From positions 62,001-126,000 of the forward strand of contig CAXBHL010000001.1 in the NCBI GenBank assembly GCA_963975575.1: a stretch of DNA of 64,000 bases. The letters are read 5' to 3'. The stretch is from UBA6054 sp963975575. Its GTDB lineage: Bacteria; Planctomycetota; Phycisphaerae; Phycisphaerales; UBA1924. Positions 27,862 to 36,887 of the stretch are shown here, piece by piece. The translations under genes were made by a program, and so were the position numbers. The notes below the pieces were generated by a model. That model searched no databases. It was not told the origin of the DNA and saw only the letters and a program-made list of their open reading frames with translations. Numbering within the stretch: the stretch's first letter is position 1; each line of letters opens with the position of its first letter.

Positions 27862-28449
27862 TCACCCGGCGGGGCGTCGGCGGCGTCCGGCGAGCATCAG
27901 GCCGCCCAGACCGAGCACGGCCGCGGCGGACGGGGCCGGCGCGTTGGTGAACCGCAGCACGAACAGGGCCTGCTCGAACGGGTCGGGCCCGGAGCGGCCC
28001 CGGGGCGGGCCGGCGGGTTCGAGCCCGAAGGAGAGGTTCTCGAAGGCGGTGACCGGGGTGCGGTGGTGCTGCCAGCCGTTGCCGAAGGCATTGCCGGCGT
28101 GGGGGCGCGTGCTCGGCCCGAAGGAGAGCAGCAGCGATTCACCGGCGCGGAAGTTGCCGCCGAACGCGGCGGTGTCTCCGGGGCGGGCCTCGGAGACGTC
28201 GAACAGGGTGCCGCCGACCGCGGGGTCGCGCGCCGACGTCCACCGGACCATGCCGGGCAGTGACACCGAGGGCCCGATCCACTCGGCGGTCATCGTCGCG
28301 GCGTCGAACGGGATCAGGACCTCCTGCGTCCCCCGGGCGATGTCGGCTCCGGCGGTCCCGCCTGCGAGCAAGACGGATATCAAGACCGCGGCGCGGGCGG
28401 GTCGGGTGCGGGCAGGGCTCGGGATGGGGGCTGATCGGGGGTCGGTCAT
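27862..28449 (-). CDS. secreted PEP-CTERM-like protein
   Basis: This 195-residue protein has an N-terminal signal (PARAAVLISVLLAGGTAGA) and a C-terminal sorting tail of Pro-Ala-Pro-Ser, a short hydrophobic helix (AAAVLGLGGLMLAG) and a run of arginines. That tail is typical of planctomycete PEP-CTERM proteins, which are cut by exosortase. The middle is beta-rich with no named domain (GQ-like SFGPSTRPHAGNAFGNGW). ATG 28449 has GAGGA upstream. Exosortase is not in this window. Confidence 0.75.
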   Translation of the reverse strand: MTDPRSAPIPSPARTRPARAAVLISVLLAGGTAGADIARGTQEVLIPFDAATMTAEWIGPSVSLPGMVRWTSARDPAVGGTLFDVSEARPGDTAAFGGNFRAGESLLLSFGPSTRPHAGNAFGNGWQHHRTPVTAFENLSFGLEPAGPPRGRSGPDPFEQALFVLRFTNAPAPSAAAVLGLGGLMLAGRRRRPAG

Positions 28450-28663
28450 GCGGCGGATTCCTCGGGCGCCGGGGTGGGGTGCCGGCCCGGGGAGGGTGCC
28501 AAACGGGGGTGCGGTGGGCCCGTGTTCCGGGCGGGATTGGTTCGGGAGCGTGCCGTGGGTGCGGGCCCGGCGCGGGACGGGCGGATCGTGCGGGCGGCGG
28601 GCGCTTCCGATAAGGTGTGGGAGAGCCGCGCGGGCGCGCGGGCGCAGAGAACCGGAGGCGGCC

Positions 28664-30148
28664 TTGGGGAATCGCAAGAAACTGGCGTTGCACTGGAAGA
28701 TCCTGATCGGGCTGGCGCTCGGTGTGATCGTCGGCCTGGCGGTCAACCAGCTTTGGACGGCGGGGACATGGCGGTCGCTGGGCGTCGAGGACCCGGCGTC
28801 GTACCTGGGGTCCAAGTCGGTCTACAAGGGCTCGGTGGACGTGGGCGGGCCCAACGAGGATGCCGGGGCGGCGGCCATGGCGGCGCGGCAGGTGCGCCTG
28901 GCGGTGGGGTTCGCGGGGGATCTGTTCCTCAACGCCCTGAAGTTCATCGCGGTGCCGATCGTGCTGTTCAGCCTGATCGTGGGGGTGTCGAGCCTGAACG
29001 ACACCTCGCGGCTCGGGCGGATCGGTGGCAAAACCATCGGGATCTACCTCGTGACGACCGCCGTGGCGATCACGGTGGGCCTGGTCGCGGCCAACCTACT
29101 CGGGCCGGGGCGGGGGTTCGACCAGGCGCAGCGCGACACGCTGGTGTCGAGCCAGAAGGCGAGCGCCGACCAGAAGATCCTGGGCGCGAACAGGGAACGC
29201 GAGAAGACCACCTGGGACGTGGTGCTCGACATCGTGCCGACCAACCCCTTCGGCGCGATGGCCGAGGGCAACACGCTGCAGGTGGTGGTGGTGGCGCTGC
29301 TGATCGGCATCGCGATCACGATGCTGCCGAAGGACAAGGCGGACGCGCTGATCCCGTTCTTCGACGCGATGACCGAGGTGATCATCAAGATCGTCGAGCT
29401 GATCCTCGTGATCGCGCCCTACGCGGTATTCGCGCTGCTGGTGCGGGTGATCGCGGACCTGGGCACGGACGTGCTGCTCAGCCTGCTCAAGTACTGCGGG
29501 GTGGTGGTGCTGGGCCTGAGCATCATGTGCTTCCTGGTCTACCCCGGCGTGCTCATGGCGCTCACGCCGGTGCGGTACCGCCGGTTCTTCCGCGCGATCT
29601 CGCCGGCGCAGCTCCTGGCGTTCAGCTCTTCGAGTTCGGGCGCGACCCTGCCCGTGACGATGGAGTGCTGCGACGAGCGGCTGGGCGTGAAGGAGGAGAT
29701 CGGCTCGTTCGTGCTGCCGGTGGGGGCGACGATCAACATGGACGGCACCGCGCTCTACCAGGGCGTGGCGGCGGTGTTCATCGCCCAGATGTACGGGCTG
29801 GACCTGACGCTGGCCCAGCAGGCGCAGATCGTGCTGACCGCGACGCTGGCGTCGATCGGCACGGCCGCGGTGCCGGGCGTGGGCATCGTGATGCTGGTCA
29901 TCGTGCTCGAGAGCGTGAACATCCCCCTCGAGGGCATCGCGGTGATCCTGGGCGTGGACCGGATCCTGGACATGTGCCGCACGACGGTGAACGTGACGGG
30001 CGACTGCATGGTGGCCACGGTGGTGGCCCACAGCGAGGGCGCGTTGCGCAGCGAGGAAGAGGTCGATCGTCTGCTCGCCGAGGCTGAGGCGAGGGGTCTG
30101 GACGAGTTCACCAAGGCCGAAGAAGAGGCCGAGCGGGCCCGGGGCTGA
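28664..30148 (+). CDS. dicarboxylate/amino acid:cation symporter (DAACS)
   Basis: This 494-residue membrane protein is of the GltP/DctA family, which imports glutamate, aspartate or C4-dicarboxylates with Na+ or H+. The signature serine-rich hairpin FSSSSSGATLPVT and the substrate/cation motif INMDGTALYQG are present, followed by the hairpin 2 region and DRILDMCRTTVNVTGD. It carries a periplasmic insert after the first helix. The start is TTG at 28664 with GGAGG six bases upstream; the frame is open further upstream but lacks symporter-like sequence. Confidence 0.93.
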   Translation: MGNRKKLALHWKILIGLALGVIVGLAVNQLWTAGTWRSLGVEDPASYLGSKSVYKGSVDVGGPNEDAGAAAMAARQVRLAVGFAGDLFLNALKFIAVPIVLFSLIVGVSSLNDTSRLGRIGGKTIGIYLVTTAVAITVGLVAANLLGPGRGFDQAQRDTLVSSQKASADQKILGANREREKTTWDVVLDIVPTNPFGAMAEGNTLQVVVVALLIGIAITMLPKDKADALIPFFDAMTEVIIKIVELILVIAPYAVFALLVRVIADLGTDVLLSLLKYCGVVVLGLSIMCFLVYPGVLMALTPVRYRRFFRAISPAQLLAFSSSSSGATLPVTMECCDERLGVKEEIGSFVLPVGATINMDGTALYQGVAAVFIAQMYGLDLTLAQQAQIVLTATLASIGTAAVPGVGIVMLVIVLESVNIPLEGIAVILGVDRILDMCRTTVNVTGDCMVATVVAHSEGALRSEEEVDRLLAEAEARGLDEFTKAEEEAERARG

Positions 30149-30160
30149 GCGGCCGGGCGG

Positions 30161-30889
30161 TCAGCGGGCGGGCACGTGCACCGAGTGGCCGGCCTCGAAG
30201 GCCTTCTGGTCGAGCGAGGCCTCGTGCGCGGCGAGCAGTTCTGCCTTGGTGTGGTGGCGGTCCAGCCCGTGGCAGATCGCGTGCAGGTAGGCCGACTCGG
30301 TGCCGGAAAAGACGCGGTCGGCCTCGTCATCGGAGAGCGGCAGGGCGTCGAGCGACGCCTTGAAGGCGTACCACTTCTCACGCTGCGATTCGCCGAACGG
30401 GTCGAGGTAGCGGGTGCCGGCACCGGTCGCCGGGAGGTCGTACGCCTTGCGGACCGACTTGGCCACGAAGCGATTGCCGTTGCAGGCGCCCAGGCGGACG
30501 TAGTGCAGGCCGAGCAGGTGCAACGCATCGCCCTTGTGCGCGGCCACGTCATCGGCGAAGCGCGTGGTGCCCGGCTCGGGGCGGATGTGCGCCGGGCAGA
30601 CGCCGAAGTGGGTCAGGTCTTCCTCAAGGTAGGGGGTGAGGAACTGCTCGGGCAGCACGAACGCCGCCAGGTCGGGGCGCGCGGCGAGGTGGGGCGTCAG
30701 GGCCGCGTCGAGGGCGCGGGACATCATCCACTGCTGGGCGAGATGGGCGATGTACCCGTCCTTGGGCATGCGCCCCTTGATCAGTCCGGCCGGGCCCTCG
30801 GCCCGCTCGGCGATCTGGTGGAGTTTCCAGTTGTCGTCCTTGAGCCGCGTGGTCAGGGCGCGTGGGGTGTTCTCGGTGGCGGCGGTCAT
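30161..30889 (-). CDS. heme oxygenase-like protein
   Basis: This 242-residue all-helical protein resembles biliverdin-forming heme oxygenase. The proximal-ligand motif is WKLHQIAERAEG with H24, followed by GLIKGRMPKDGYIAHLAQQ, matching the HO pattern. Later segments (DALHLLGLHYVRLGACNGN) match the distal helix, which has Gly-rich turns in HO. Canonical enzymes cleave heme to biliverdin, CO and iron. No heme-uptake genes are nearby. It is convergent with the symporter gene (12 bp gap). Confidence 0.75.
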   Translation of the reverse strand: MTAATENTPRALTTRLKDDNWKLHQIAERAEGPAGLIKGRMPKDGYIAHLAQQWMMSRALDAALTPHLAARPDLAAFVLPEQFLTPYLEEDLTHFGVCPAHIRPEPGTTRFADDVAAHKGDALHLLGLHYVRLGACNGNRFVAKSVRKAYDLPATGAGTRYLDPFGESQREKWYAFKASLDALPLSDDEADRVFSGTESAYLHAICHGLDRHHTKAELLAAHEASLDQKAFEAGHSVHVPAR

Positions 30890-31016
30890 GGCGGCTCCGG
30901 GGTCTGGGCGGGTGGATCGGCGTGGGCGGGGTCGTTGCGACCCGTTCTCAACTATTGACAACAGGAGCCCGGGCGTCAAACCCGGGCTCCGACGAAGGTC
31001 CGGTGGTGGGGGCGTG

Positions 31017-33350
31017 TCAGATGCCGGCGTTGAAGAGGCCCAGGTAGGTGCTCAGGTCGAAGAAGTTGAGCTGCCCGTTGGCGTCGTAGTCGGCCGCGGG
31101 ATCGCCCGAGTTGTACAGGCCCAGGTAGGCCGCGATGTCGAAGAAGTTGAACACGCCGAAGGGCGGGGCGAGATCGGCGGTCAGGGTCGGGGGGGCGCAC
31201 GCGCCGGCCTCGATGCGCAGGTCGTCCACCGCGGCCTCGACGATCGAGCCGGATCCCTCGTCGCGGGCGACGAACCGGACGCGGACGGCGTCGCTGGGGG
31301 TGACGAAGTCGGCGATGCGGAAGCGTCTCTCGACCCACGCGCCCGCGTTCTCGGTGACGGTCTCGAGCGTGGTCCAGGTGGCGCCGTCGTCGCCGGAGAT
31401 TAGCACGGGCATCGAGTCGGCGTCGGGGGCCGAGCCGGTGTTGTTGGCGTACCAGCGCCAGTAGACCAGCACCGCCTCGTTGCCCGCGGCGGACGCGTCG
31501 AGGGCGGGGGACGTCAGTGTGGTCGCGCCGCCGTCGACGTCGTTGGCACCCTGAGAGGATCCGGCGTTGCCGTCGGTGATCCAGCAGTCGGTGCCGGCGG
31601 GCGTGTGGTCGGTGGACGGCTGGGCGGTGGTCGCCTGCGGCGCCATGCGGTTCCAGATGCCCGTCGTGGCGGTGTCGGATGGCACGCCGACGGTCCAGCC
31701 GGTGTCGGTCTCCATGGTGTCCTCGACGGCCACCGTGATGGCCTCGGCGTCGAAGGGCCCGGAGGACGGGAACGTGATGTCCACGCCGCCGAGGGTGGTG
31801 GCGGTCAGGGAGAACGAGACGGTCTGGCCGCAATCGACGGCAGGGAGGGTGACGCGGAACAGGCCGGCGCCCAGCGGCGTGGCGGGCACGTTCGCGGGGG
31901 CGTTGCCGTCGACCGCCACGATCGCGCCGACCGAGCCGGGGGCGTAGTCGGCGGTGCCGGGCGTGACGGAGAAGACCACGTCCGTCTCGCTGCCCGCGAC
32001 GAGCGAGGCGGGCGGGGCGGCGGAGAAGCCCAGAGGCCGGGTGGTGCGTTCGGCGAACAGAAGCGCGGCTTCGAAGTTCTCCTGGGCGCACGGCAGGATC
32101 TCGCTCGGCGCGGGGTCGAAGCCGGCCAGCCCGCCGACGTCCTGGTCGCTGGGGCGCAGTTCGACGGTCATGCTCTTGGCGCCGGCCGTGCCGTAGAACC
32201 AGTCGGTTGAGGTGCCGGCGGCAGGGTAGAGCAGCCAGGACTGGATCGGGTTGTAGAACTCGCCCGAGAACGACAGGATCAGGTCGGACATGTCGGTGGC
32301 GAGCGTGTCGAAGAAGGTCCGGTCGGGCTCGGGCGTCACGGCGTTGTCCGCGAAGCCGAAGGGCCAGAGGATCAGCTGCGAGTACGAGTGGTAGTCGATG
32401 TGGGCGGCCAGGTCGTCGCCGAAGGAGAGCGTCAGGTCGCGCAGGTTCTGCGTTTCCGGCTCGGAGAACGGGGACGCGCCGCGGTAGATGTCGCTGGACG
32501 GGCTGCCGCTGGAGCCGTCGCCGCCCCACTCGTAGCCCCAGTTGCGGTTGAGGTCGACGCCGGTGTCCGAACCGAGGGGGCGCCGGTTCTTGCGCCAGAA
32601 GCGTTCGCCGGTCCATGAGTACTCGTAGCCGTCGGGGTTGACCACGGGCACGATCACGAAGCGGACCGAGTCGACCAGGTCGCGGACGCGCGGGTTGGTG
32701 TCGTAGTCGCCGACCAGGCGTGAGGCGATGTAGGTGACGGTCATGGGGCTGATCCACTCGCGCGCGTGCTGGCAGCCGTTCCAGAGCACCACGGGCCGGT
32801 CCGCGGCGGCGTTGCCGGGCTGGTCCGGGCCGGTGATCGTCACGGCCCGCACGTCGCGCCCCTGCAGCGACTGGCCGATGATGGCGACCGACGCCAGGTC
32901 CGGGCGGGCGATCCCCAGGTTGTTGACGTAGGCCTCGATCTGGAACAACTGCTTGTAGTTGGCGAACCAGGCGTCGTCGTGCGGGTTGGCGCCGCGGGCG
33001 CCGTCGCCCACGGGGGCGGCCCGCTCGGCGGCCTGCACGCGCGCCCAGGCGGCGTCGGCGTGGGCCTGCAGATCTGGGATGAGCATCTCAACGTTCAGCC
33101 CGGCCTCGGCGAGCACGCCGAGCCGGTCGGCGCGGACCTGGATGTCGAACGCGCCGACGCCGGCCCCCTCGGACCAGAGGCTCTCCGACAGAGACAGGGC
33201 GGCCTGCGTCTCGCGGGCCGAGTCGGCGGTGACGCGGACCACCACTTGGCCCTCGTAGATCCTGGGCGGCGTGTGCGTGAGGACGTCGATCGGCTGGGCG
33301 AGGGCGGTCCCGGCGAGAACGGCGAAAAGGGCGCAGGCGGTGTGGCGCAT
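31017..33350 (-). CDS. secreted M14 zinc carboxypeptidase with GC-type dockerin
   Basis: This 777-residue exported protein has a signal peptide (MRHTACALFAVLAGTALAQ), a propeptide-like region, an M14 carboxypeptidase domain, a beta-sandwich region and a C-terminal GC-type dockerin. Zinc ligands lie in GCQHAREW, the distal His in HIDYHSYSQ and the catalytic Glu in TVELRPSD. The C-terminus has two copies of the FNFFDIAAYLGLYN-type motif separated by DPAADYDANGQ, the signature seen in Phycisphaerae. It should remove C-terminal residues from peptides outside the cell. ATG 33350 has GGAG upstream. It is divergent from the GCS2-CBS operon. Confidence 0.92.
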   Translation of the reverse strand: MRHTACALFAVLAGTALAQPIDVLTHTPPRIYEGQVVVRVTADSARETQAALSLSESLWSEGAGVGAFDIQVRADRLGVLAEAGLNVEMLIPDLQAHADAAWARVQAAERAAPVGDGARGANPHDDAWFANYKQLFQIEAYVNNLGIARPDLASVAIIGQSLQGRDVRAVTITGPDQPGNAAADRPVVLWNGCQHAREWISPMTVTYIASRLVGDYDTNPRVRDLVDSVRFVIVPVVNPDGYEYSWTGERFWRKNRRPLGSDTGVDLNRNWGYEWGGDGSSGSPSSDIYRGASPFSEPETQNLRDLTLSFGDDLAAHIDYHSYSQLILWPFGFADNAVTPEPDRTFFDTLATDMSDLILSFSGEFYNPIQSWLLYPAAGTSTDWFYGTAGAKSMTVELRPSDQDVGGLAGFDPAPSEILPCAQENFEAALLFAERTTRPLGFSAAPPASLVAGSETDVVFSVTPGTADYAPGSVGAIVAVDGNAPANVPATPLGAGLFRVTLPAVDCGQTVSFSLTATTLGGVDITFPSSGPFDAEAITVAVEDTMETDTGWTVGVPSDTATTGIWNRMAPQATTAQPSTDHTPAGTDCWITDGNAGSSQGANDVDGGATTLTSPALDASAAGNEAVLVYWRWYANNTGSAPDADSMPVLISGDDGATWTTLETVTENAGAWVERRFRIADFVTPSDAVRVRFVARDEGSGSIVEAAVDDLRIEAGACAPPTLTADLAPPFGVFNFFDIAAYLGLYNSGDPAADYDANGQLNFFDLSTYLGLFNAGI

Positions 33351-33500
33351 GGTGGAGACTCCGGGTTCGAACGGTCCGCGGGCTCGGTCGGCGGACGACC
33401 GAGAACCTCTCCTCCGGCCGGCGACCCGCCGGCGGTGGCTCCCCGAGAACCGGGGCAGGGCACTGTCCGTGCCGGGTTTCCGCCCGGTTCCGGGCGGCGG

Positions 33501-33535
33501 CACGCAAAGTAGATATAGACGCCCCCCCTTGCGTG
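33501..33535. promoter_or_regulatory. inverted repeat between M14 and GCS2-CBS genes
   Basis: CACGCAA (33501-33507) and TTGCGTG (33529-33535) flank an AT-rich core reading GTCTATATCT on the minus strand, which resembles a -10 element for the M14 gene. It is suited to a regulator acting on the divergent promoters. Confidence 0.35.
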
Positions 33536-33601
33536 GGATGCGGGAATACGGGACACTCGACACGGAAGACCAGTTTCGTGGGCGTTTCGCCCGGGGATCG
33601 C

Positions 33602-35575
33602 ATGGGCGTACACCAGATCGGACAGACCGACAGCGGGCCGGGGCACCGGGCGGCCATGCAGCGCCTGCTCACCGACCTGCGGGCGCTCGAGGCGATGCTC
33701 GACCGGGGGATGTTCGAGACGGGCATCACCCGGCTCGGGGCCGAGCAGGAGCTGGCCTTCGTGGACCGGGCCTGGCAGCCGGCCATGGTCGGCCCGGAGG
33801 TGCTCGAGGCCCTGGACGAGCCCCGCGCGACCTGCGAGATCGGGCGGTTCAACCTCGAGTTCAACTGCACGCCGCGGGAGTTTACGGGCTCGTGCCTGCG
33901 GGACCTGCACCGCGAGCTGGAGGAACTGGTCGGCGCGGCGACGCGGGCGGCGGCCAAGCTCGGGGCGCGACCGATCCTGACGGGCATCCTTCCCACGCTC
34001 ACCCCCGAGCACCTCTCGCTCGAGGCGATCACGCCCAAGCCCCGCTACCTGACGCTCAACGAGCGGATCACCGCGCTGCGCAACGGCCGGTACGACCTGC
34101 GCATCCGCGGCACGGACACGCTCAACTTCACCCACGACAACATCATGGTCGAGGCGCTCAACACCTCGCTCCAGCTGCATTACCAGGTCGACCCGGACCG
34201 CTTCGCGGAGACGTTCAACGTCGCCCAGCTCATCGCCGCGCCGGTGCTGGCGGCGTGCGCGAACTCGCCCGTGCTCTTCGGCAAGCGGCTCTGGCACGAG
34301 AACCGCATCGCGATCTTCGAGCAGATCGTCGACACCACGGGCGACGCCCCCGTCGAGCGCGACGTGCTCAAGCGGGTCCGGTTCGGGGAGAAATGGTGCG
34401 AGTCGGGGGTGCTCGAGCTGTACAAGGCCGACGTGGCCCGGTTCCGCTCGCTGTTCGGCGCCGAGCACGAGGAGGACCCGATGGCCCTTGTCGAGCGCGG
34501 GATCGCGCCCAGGCTGGCCGCGCTGCAGGCCCACAACTCGACGATGTACCGCTGGAACCGCCCGTGCTACGGCGTGACCGGAGGCAAGCCCCACCTGCGG
34601 ATCGAGAACCGCGTGCTGCCCGCCGGGCCGACGATCCTCGACGAGGTGGCGGGCACGGCGTTGTGGCTGGGGCTGATGCGCCGGCTCCCGGAGACAATGG
34701 GAGACCTGCGCGAGCGCATGGCCTTCGAGCACGCCCGGGCCAACTTCGTCAACGCGGCCCGCCAGGGCATGGACGCCCAGCTCCGGTGGCTGGACGACCG
34801 CTCGGTGTCGGCGCGGGCGCTGCTGCTCGACGAGCTGATCCCCGCGGCGAAGGAGGGGCTTGCCGCGGCGGGGATCGACGTGGCCGACGCGGACCTGTAC
34901 CTGGGCGTCATGCACGACCGGGTCGACACGGGGCGGAACGGCGCACGCTGGATGCTCGATTCGGTGGCGAACATGCGCGGCCAGGGCACGCGGGCGGAGC
35001 GGCTGACGACGCTGACCGCCGCGACCTGCACGCGCCAGGAATCGGGGGCCCCCGGTCACGAGTGGCCCATCGCCGAGCTGCACGAGGCCGGCGTGTGGAA
35101 GTTGCACTACGCCCGGGTGGGTCAGTACATGACCACCGACCTGTTCACCGTCGGCCCGGACGAGCTGATCGACCTGGCGGCGTCGATCATGGACTGGGAG
35201 CGGATCCGCCACGTGCCGGTCGAGGACGATCAGCACCGCCTGGTGGGCCTGATCAGCTACCGGTGTCTGCTCAGGCTGATCGCGGACCCCAATCGCCGCG
35301 CCCAAGGGGAGATCTGCGTGGCGGACATCATGAACCCCAACCCGCTGACCGTCTCGCCCGAGACGCCCACGCTCGAGGCCATCGAGTTGATGAAGGCGCG
35401 GGGCGCGTCGTGCGTGCCGGTGGTCGCCAACGGTAAGCTGGTGGGGATCGTCTCCGAACACGATTACATGCGCATCGCGGGCCGCCTGCTCGAAGAGCAG
35501 CTCCGGACAGGGCCGGACCCGACGCCCCCGCCTTCTGACGCGCCGCACGACGCGGCGGGCAACAATCCGGCGTGA
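33602..35575 (+). CDS. GCS2-type carboxylate-amine ligase with CBS pair
   Basis: This 657-residue protein fuses a glutamate-cysteine ligase-like domain (GCS2, about 20-430) to two CBS domains (about 508-626). GCS2 enzymes join the gamma-carboxyl of glutamate or a similar acid to an amine using ATP. Motifs include GAEQELAFVD near the N-terminus, CEIGRFNLEFNCTPREF, and DTLNFTHDNIM. CBS domains, with MTTDLFTVGPDELIDLA and IMNPNPLTVSPETPTLEAIE, usually bind adenine nucleotides and gate the enzyme. ATG 33602 has GGGGA upstream. The stop overlaps the next gene's GTG by 3 bases. Substrate unknown. Confidence 0.9.
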   Translation: MGVHQIGQTDSGPGHRAAMQRLLTDLRALEAMLDRGMFETGITRLGAEQELAFVDRAWQPAMVGPEVLEALDEPRATCEIGRFNLEFNCTPREFTGSCLRDLHRELEELVGAATRAAAKLGARPILTGILPTLTPEHLSLEAITPKPRYLTLNERITALRNGRYDLRIRGTDTLNFTHDNIMVEALNTSLQLHYQVDPDRFAETFNVAQLIAAPVLAACANSPVLFGKRLWHENRIAIFEQIVDTTGDAPVERDVLKRVRFGEKWCESGVLELYKADVARFRSLFGAEHEEDPMALVERGIAPRLAALQAHNSTMYRWNRPCYGVTGGKPHLRIENRVLPAGPTILDEVAGTALWLGLMRRLPETMGDLRERMAFEHARANFVNAARQGMDAQLRWLDDRSVSARALLLDELIPAAKEGLAAAGIDVADADLYLGVMHDRVDTGRNGARWMLDSVANMRGQGTRAERLTTLTAATCTRQESGAPGHEWPIAELHEAGVWKLHYARVGQYMTTDLFTVGPDELIDLAASIMDWERIRHVPVEDDQHRLVGLISYRCLLRLIADPNRRAQGEICVADIMNPNPLTVSPETPTLEAIELMKARGASCVPVVANGKLVGIVSEHDYMRIAGRLLEEQLRTGPDPTPPPSDAPHDAAGNNPA

Positions 35576-36870
35576 GCGGAGCGGCGCAGGCAACCCGGGC
35601 GTGCGAGCCGGCGGCGACCGGACGGGAGATCGGCCGGTTCGAGGCGGGCGATGGGCCCACGCTGGTGGTCATCGGCGGCGTGCACGGCAACGAGCCGGCG
35701 GGCATCCACGCGGCGCGACGCGTGCTCGACCGCCTCCACGCGGATCCGCCCGGGGGCTTCCGTGGCCGGCTGGTGGTGCTCGCGGGCAACCTGGCCGCGC
35801 TGGCGGGCCCGCCGGGCACGCGGTACGTGGACCGCGATCTGAACCGCTCGTTCACGGATCCGCTGCTCGCGCGGACCGATCCCGGCTGCGCCGAGTGTGG
35901 GCAGGCGCGCGAGCTGCTGGCCGCGGTGGGGGCGCAGGCGCGCCCGGGCGTGGCGGTGTTCGTGATGGACCTGCACACCACCAGCGCGCCGTCGCCGCCG
36001 GTGGTCGTGCTCGAGGATTCGCTGCGGGCCCGGGCGTTCGCACGCACGCTCGGGGTGCCCATGCTGCTCGGATTCGAGGAGGAGGTCGACGGCCTGCTCT
36101 ACGACCATCTCACGCGGACGCTCGGCTGCGTGGCCTGTGTGATCGAGGGCGGGCAGCACGACGACGCGCGCTCGGTCGACGTGCTGGAGGGCGCGGTCCG
36201 AGTGGGCCTGCACGCCTGCGGCGTGTGGCCGATCGCCCCGGGCGAGCCGGATCCCAGCGCGCGGTTGCGGGCCGCGTGCGGTCCGCGGGCGGGGCGGGTG
36301 TACGACCTCCGCCACCGCGAGCCGATTCTCGATCCTTCCTTTGCGATGGAGGGCGCAATCAACGCCCACACCATCGTGCGTCGGGGCCAGGTGATCGGCA
36401 CGCAGTCGGGCGAGCCGGTCCGCACGCCGGTGGGCGGGCAGGTCTTCCTGCCCAACCGCCAGCCGGTCAAGCGGTCCGGCGACGACGCGTTCTTCATCGT
36501 TCGCGAGGTTTCGCCGGGCTGGCTGGGTCTGAGCGCGCGCCTGCGGCGCTCGCCCTGGGTCCGCTCGGTCGCGGCCGCGCTGCCGGGCGTGCACCGCGAC
36601 GCCGACGAGCCGAGCCTGCTGCTGGTGGATGCCCGCATCGCCGCGGTGCTCAAGCGGCAGGTCTTCCACCTGCTCGGCTACCGGCTCATTCGGCACGGTC
36701 GCGAACACCGAGGCTCGCCGGGTCATCGGCTGTGGGAGGCCCTGCGGGGGTTCGCGCGGGCCCTGTTCTCACGGGAGCGTCCGGGCGGGCGGGATGACCC
36801 GCGGTACTGGATTGTCGCCCGCCGCACGCTCGACCGGCTCGACGACCGCGTCGGTGGTCGCGAGCCGTGA
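35572..36870 (+). CDS. succinylglutamate desuccinylase/aspartoacylase-family deacylase
   Basis: This 432-residue metalloenzyme belongs to the AstE/ASPA family of M14-like amidohydrolases, which remove acyl groups from amino acids. The zinc ligands are H38 and E41 (GGVHGNEPAG) and H135 (MDLHTTSAPS). An extended C-terminal region of about 150 residues follows the catalytic domain. The start is GTG at 35572, overlapping the stop of the GCS2-CBS gene, so the two are translationally coupled. AstE-like proteins and GCS2 ligases often neighbour each other in amidoligase gene sets. Confidence 0.88.
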   Translation: MSGAAQATRACEPAATGREIGRFEAGDGPTLVVIGGVHGNEPAGIHAARRVLDRLHADPPGGFRGRLVVLAGNLAALAGPPGTRYVDRDLNRSFTDPLLARTDPGCAECGQARELLAAVGAQARPGVAVFVMDLHTTSAPSPPVVVLEDSLRARAFARTLGVPMLLGFEEEVDGLLYDHLTRTLGCVACVIEGGQHDDARSVDVLEGAVRVGLHACGVWPIAPGEPDPSARLRAACGPRAGRVYDLRHREPILDPSFAMEGAINAHTIVRRGQVIGTQSGEPVRTPVGGQVFLPNRQPVKRSGDDAFFIVREVSPGWLGLSARLRRSPWVRSVAAALPGVHRDADEPSLLLVDARIAAVLKRQVFHLLGYRLIRHGREHRGSPGHRLWEALRGFARALFSRERPGGRDDPRYWIVARRTLDRLDDRVGGREP

Positions 36871-36887
36871 GCGGGTACGCTGTGGTC

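Noticed and set aside
33351..33601. Riboswitch upstream of the GCS2-CBS operon
   Set aside because: Only a 7-bp inverted repeat and an AT-rich box are visible; no known riboswitch core could be recognised.
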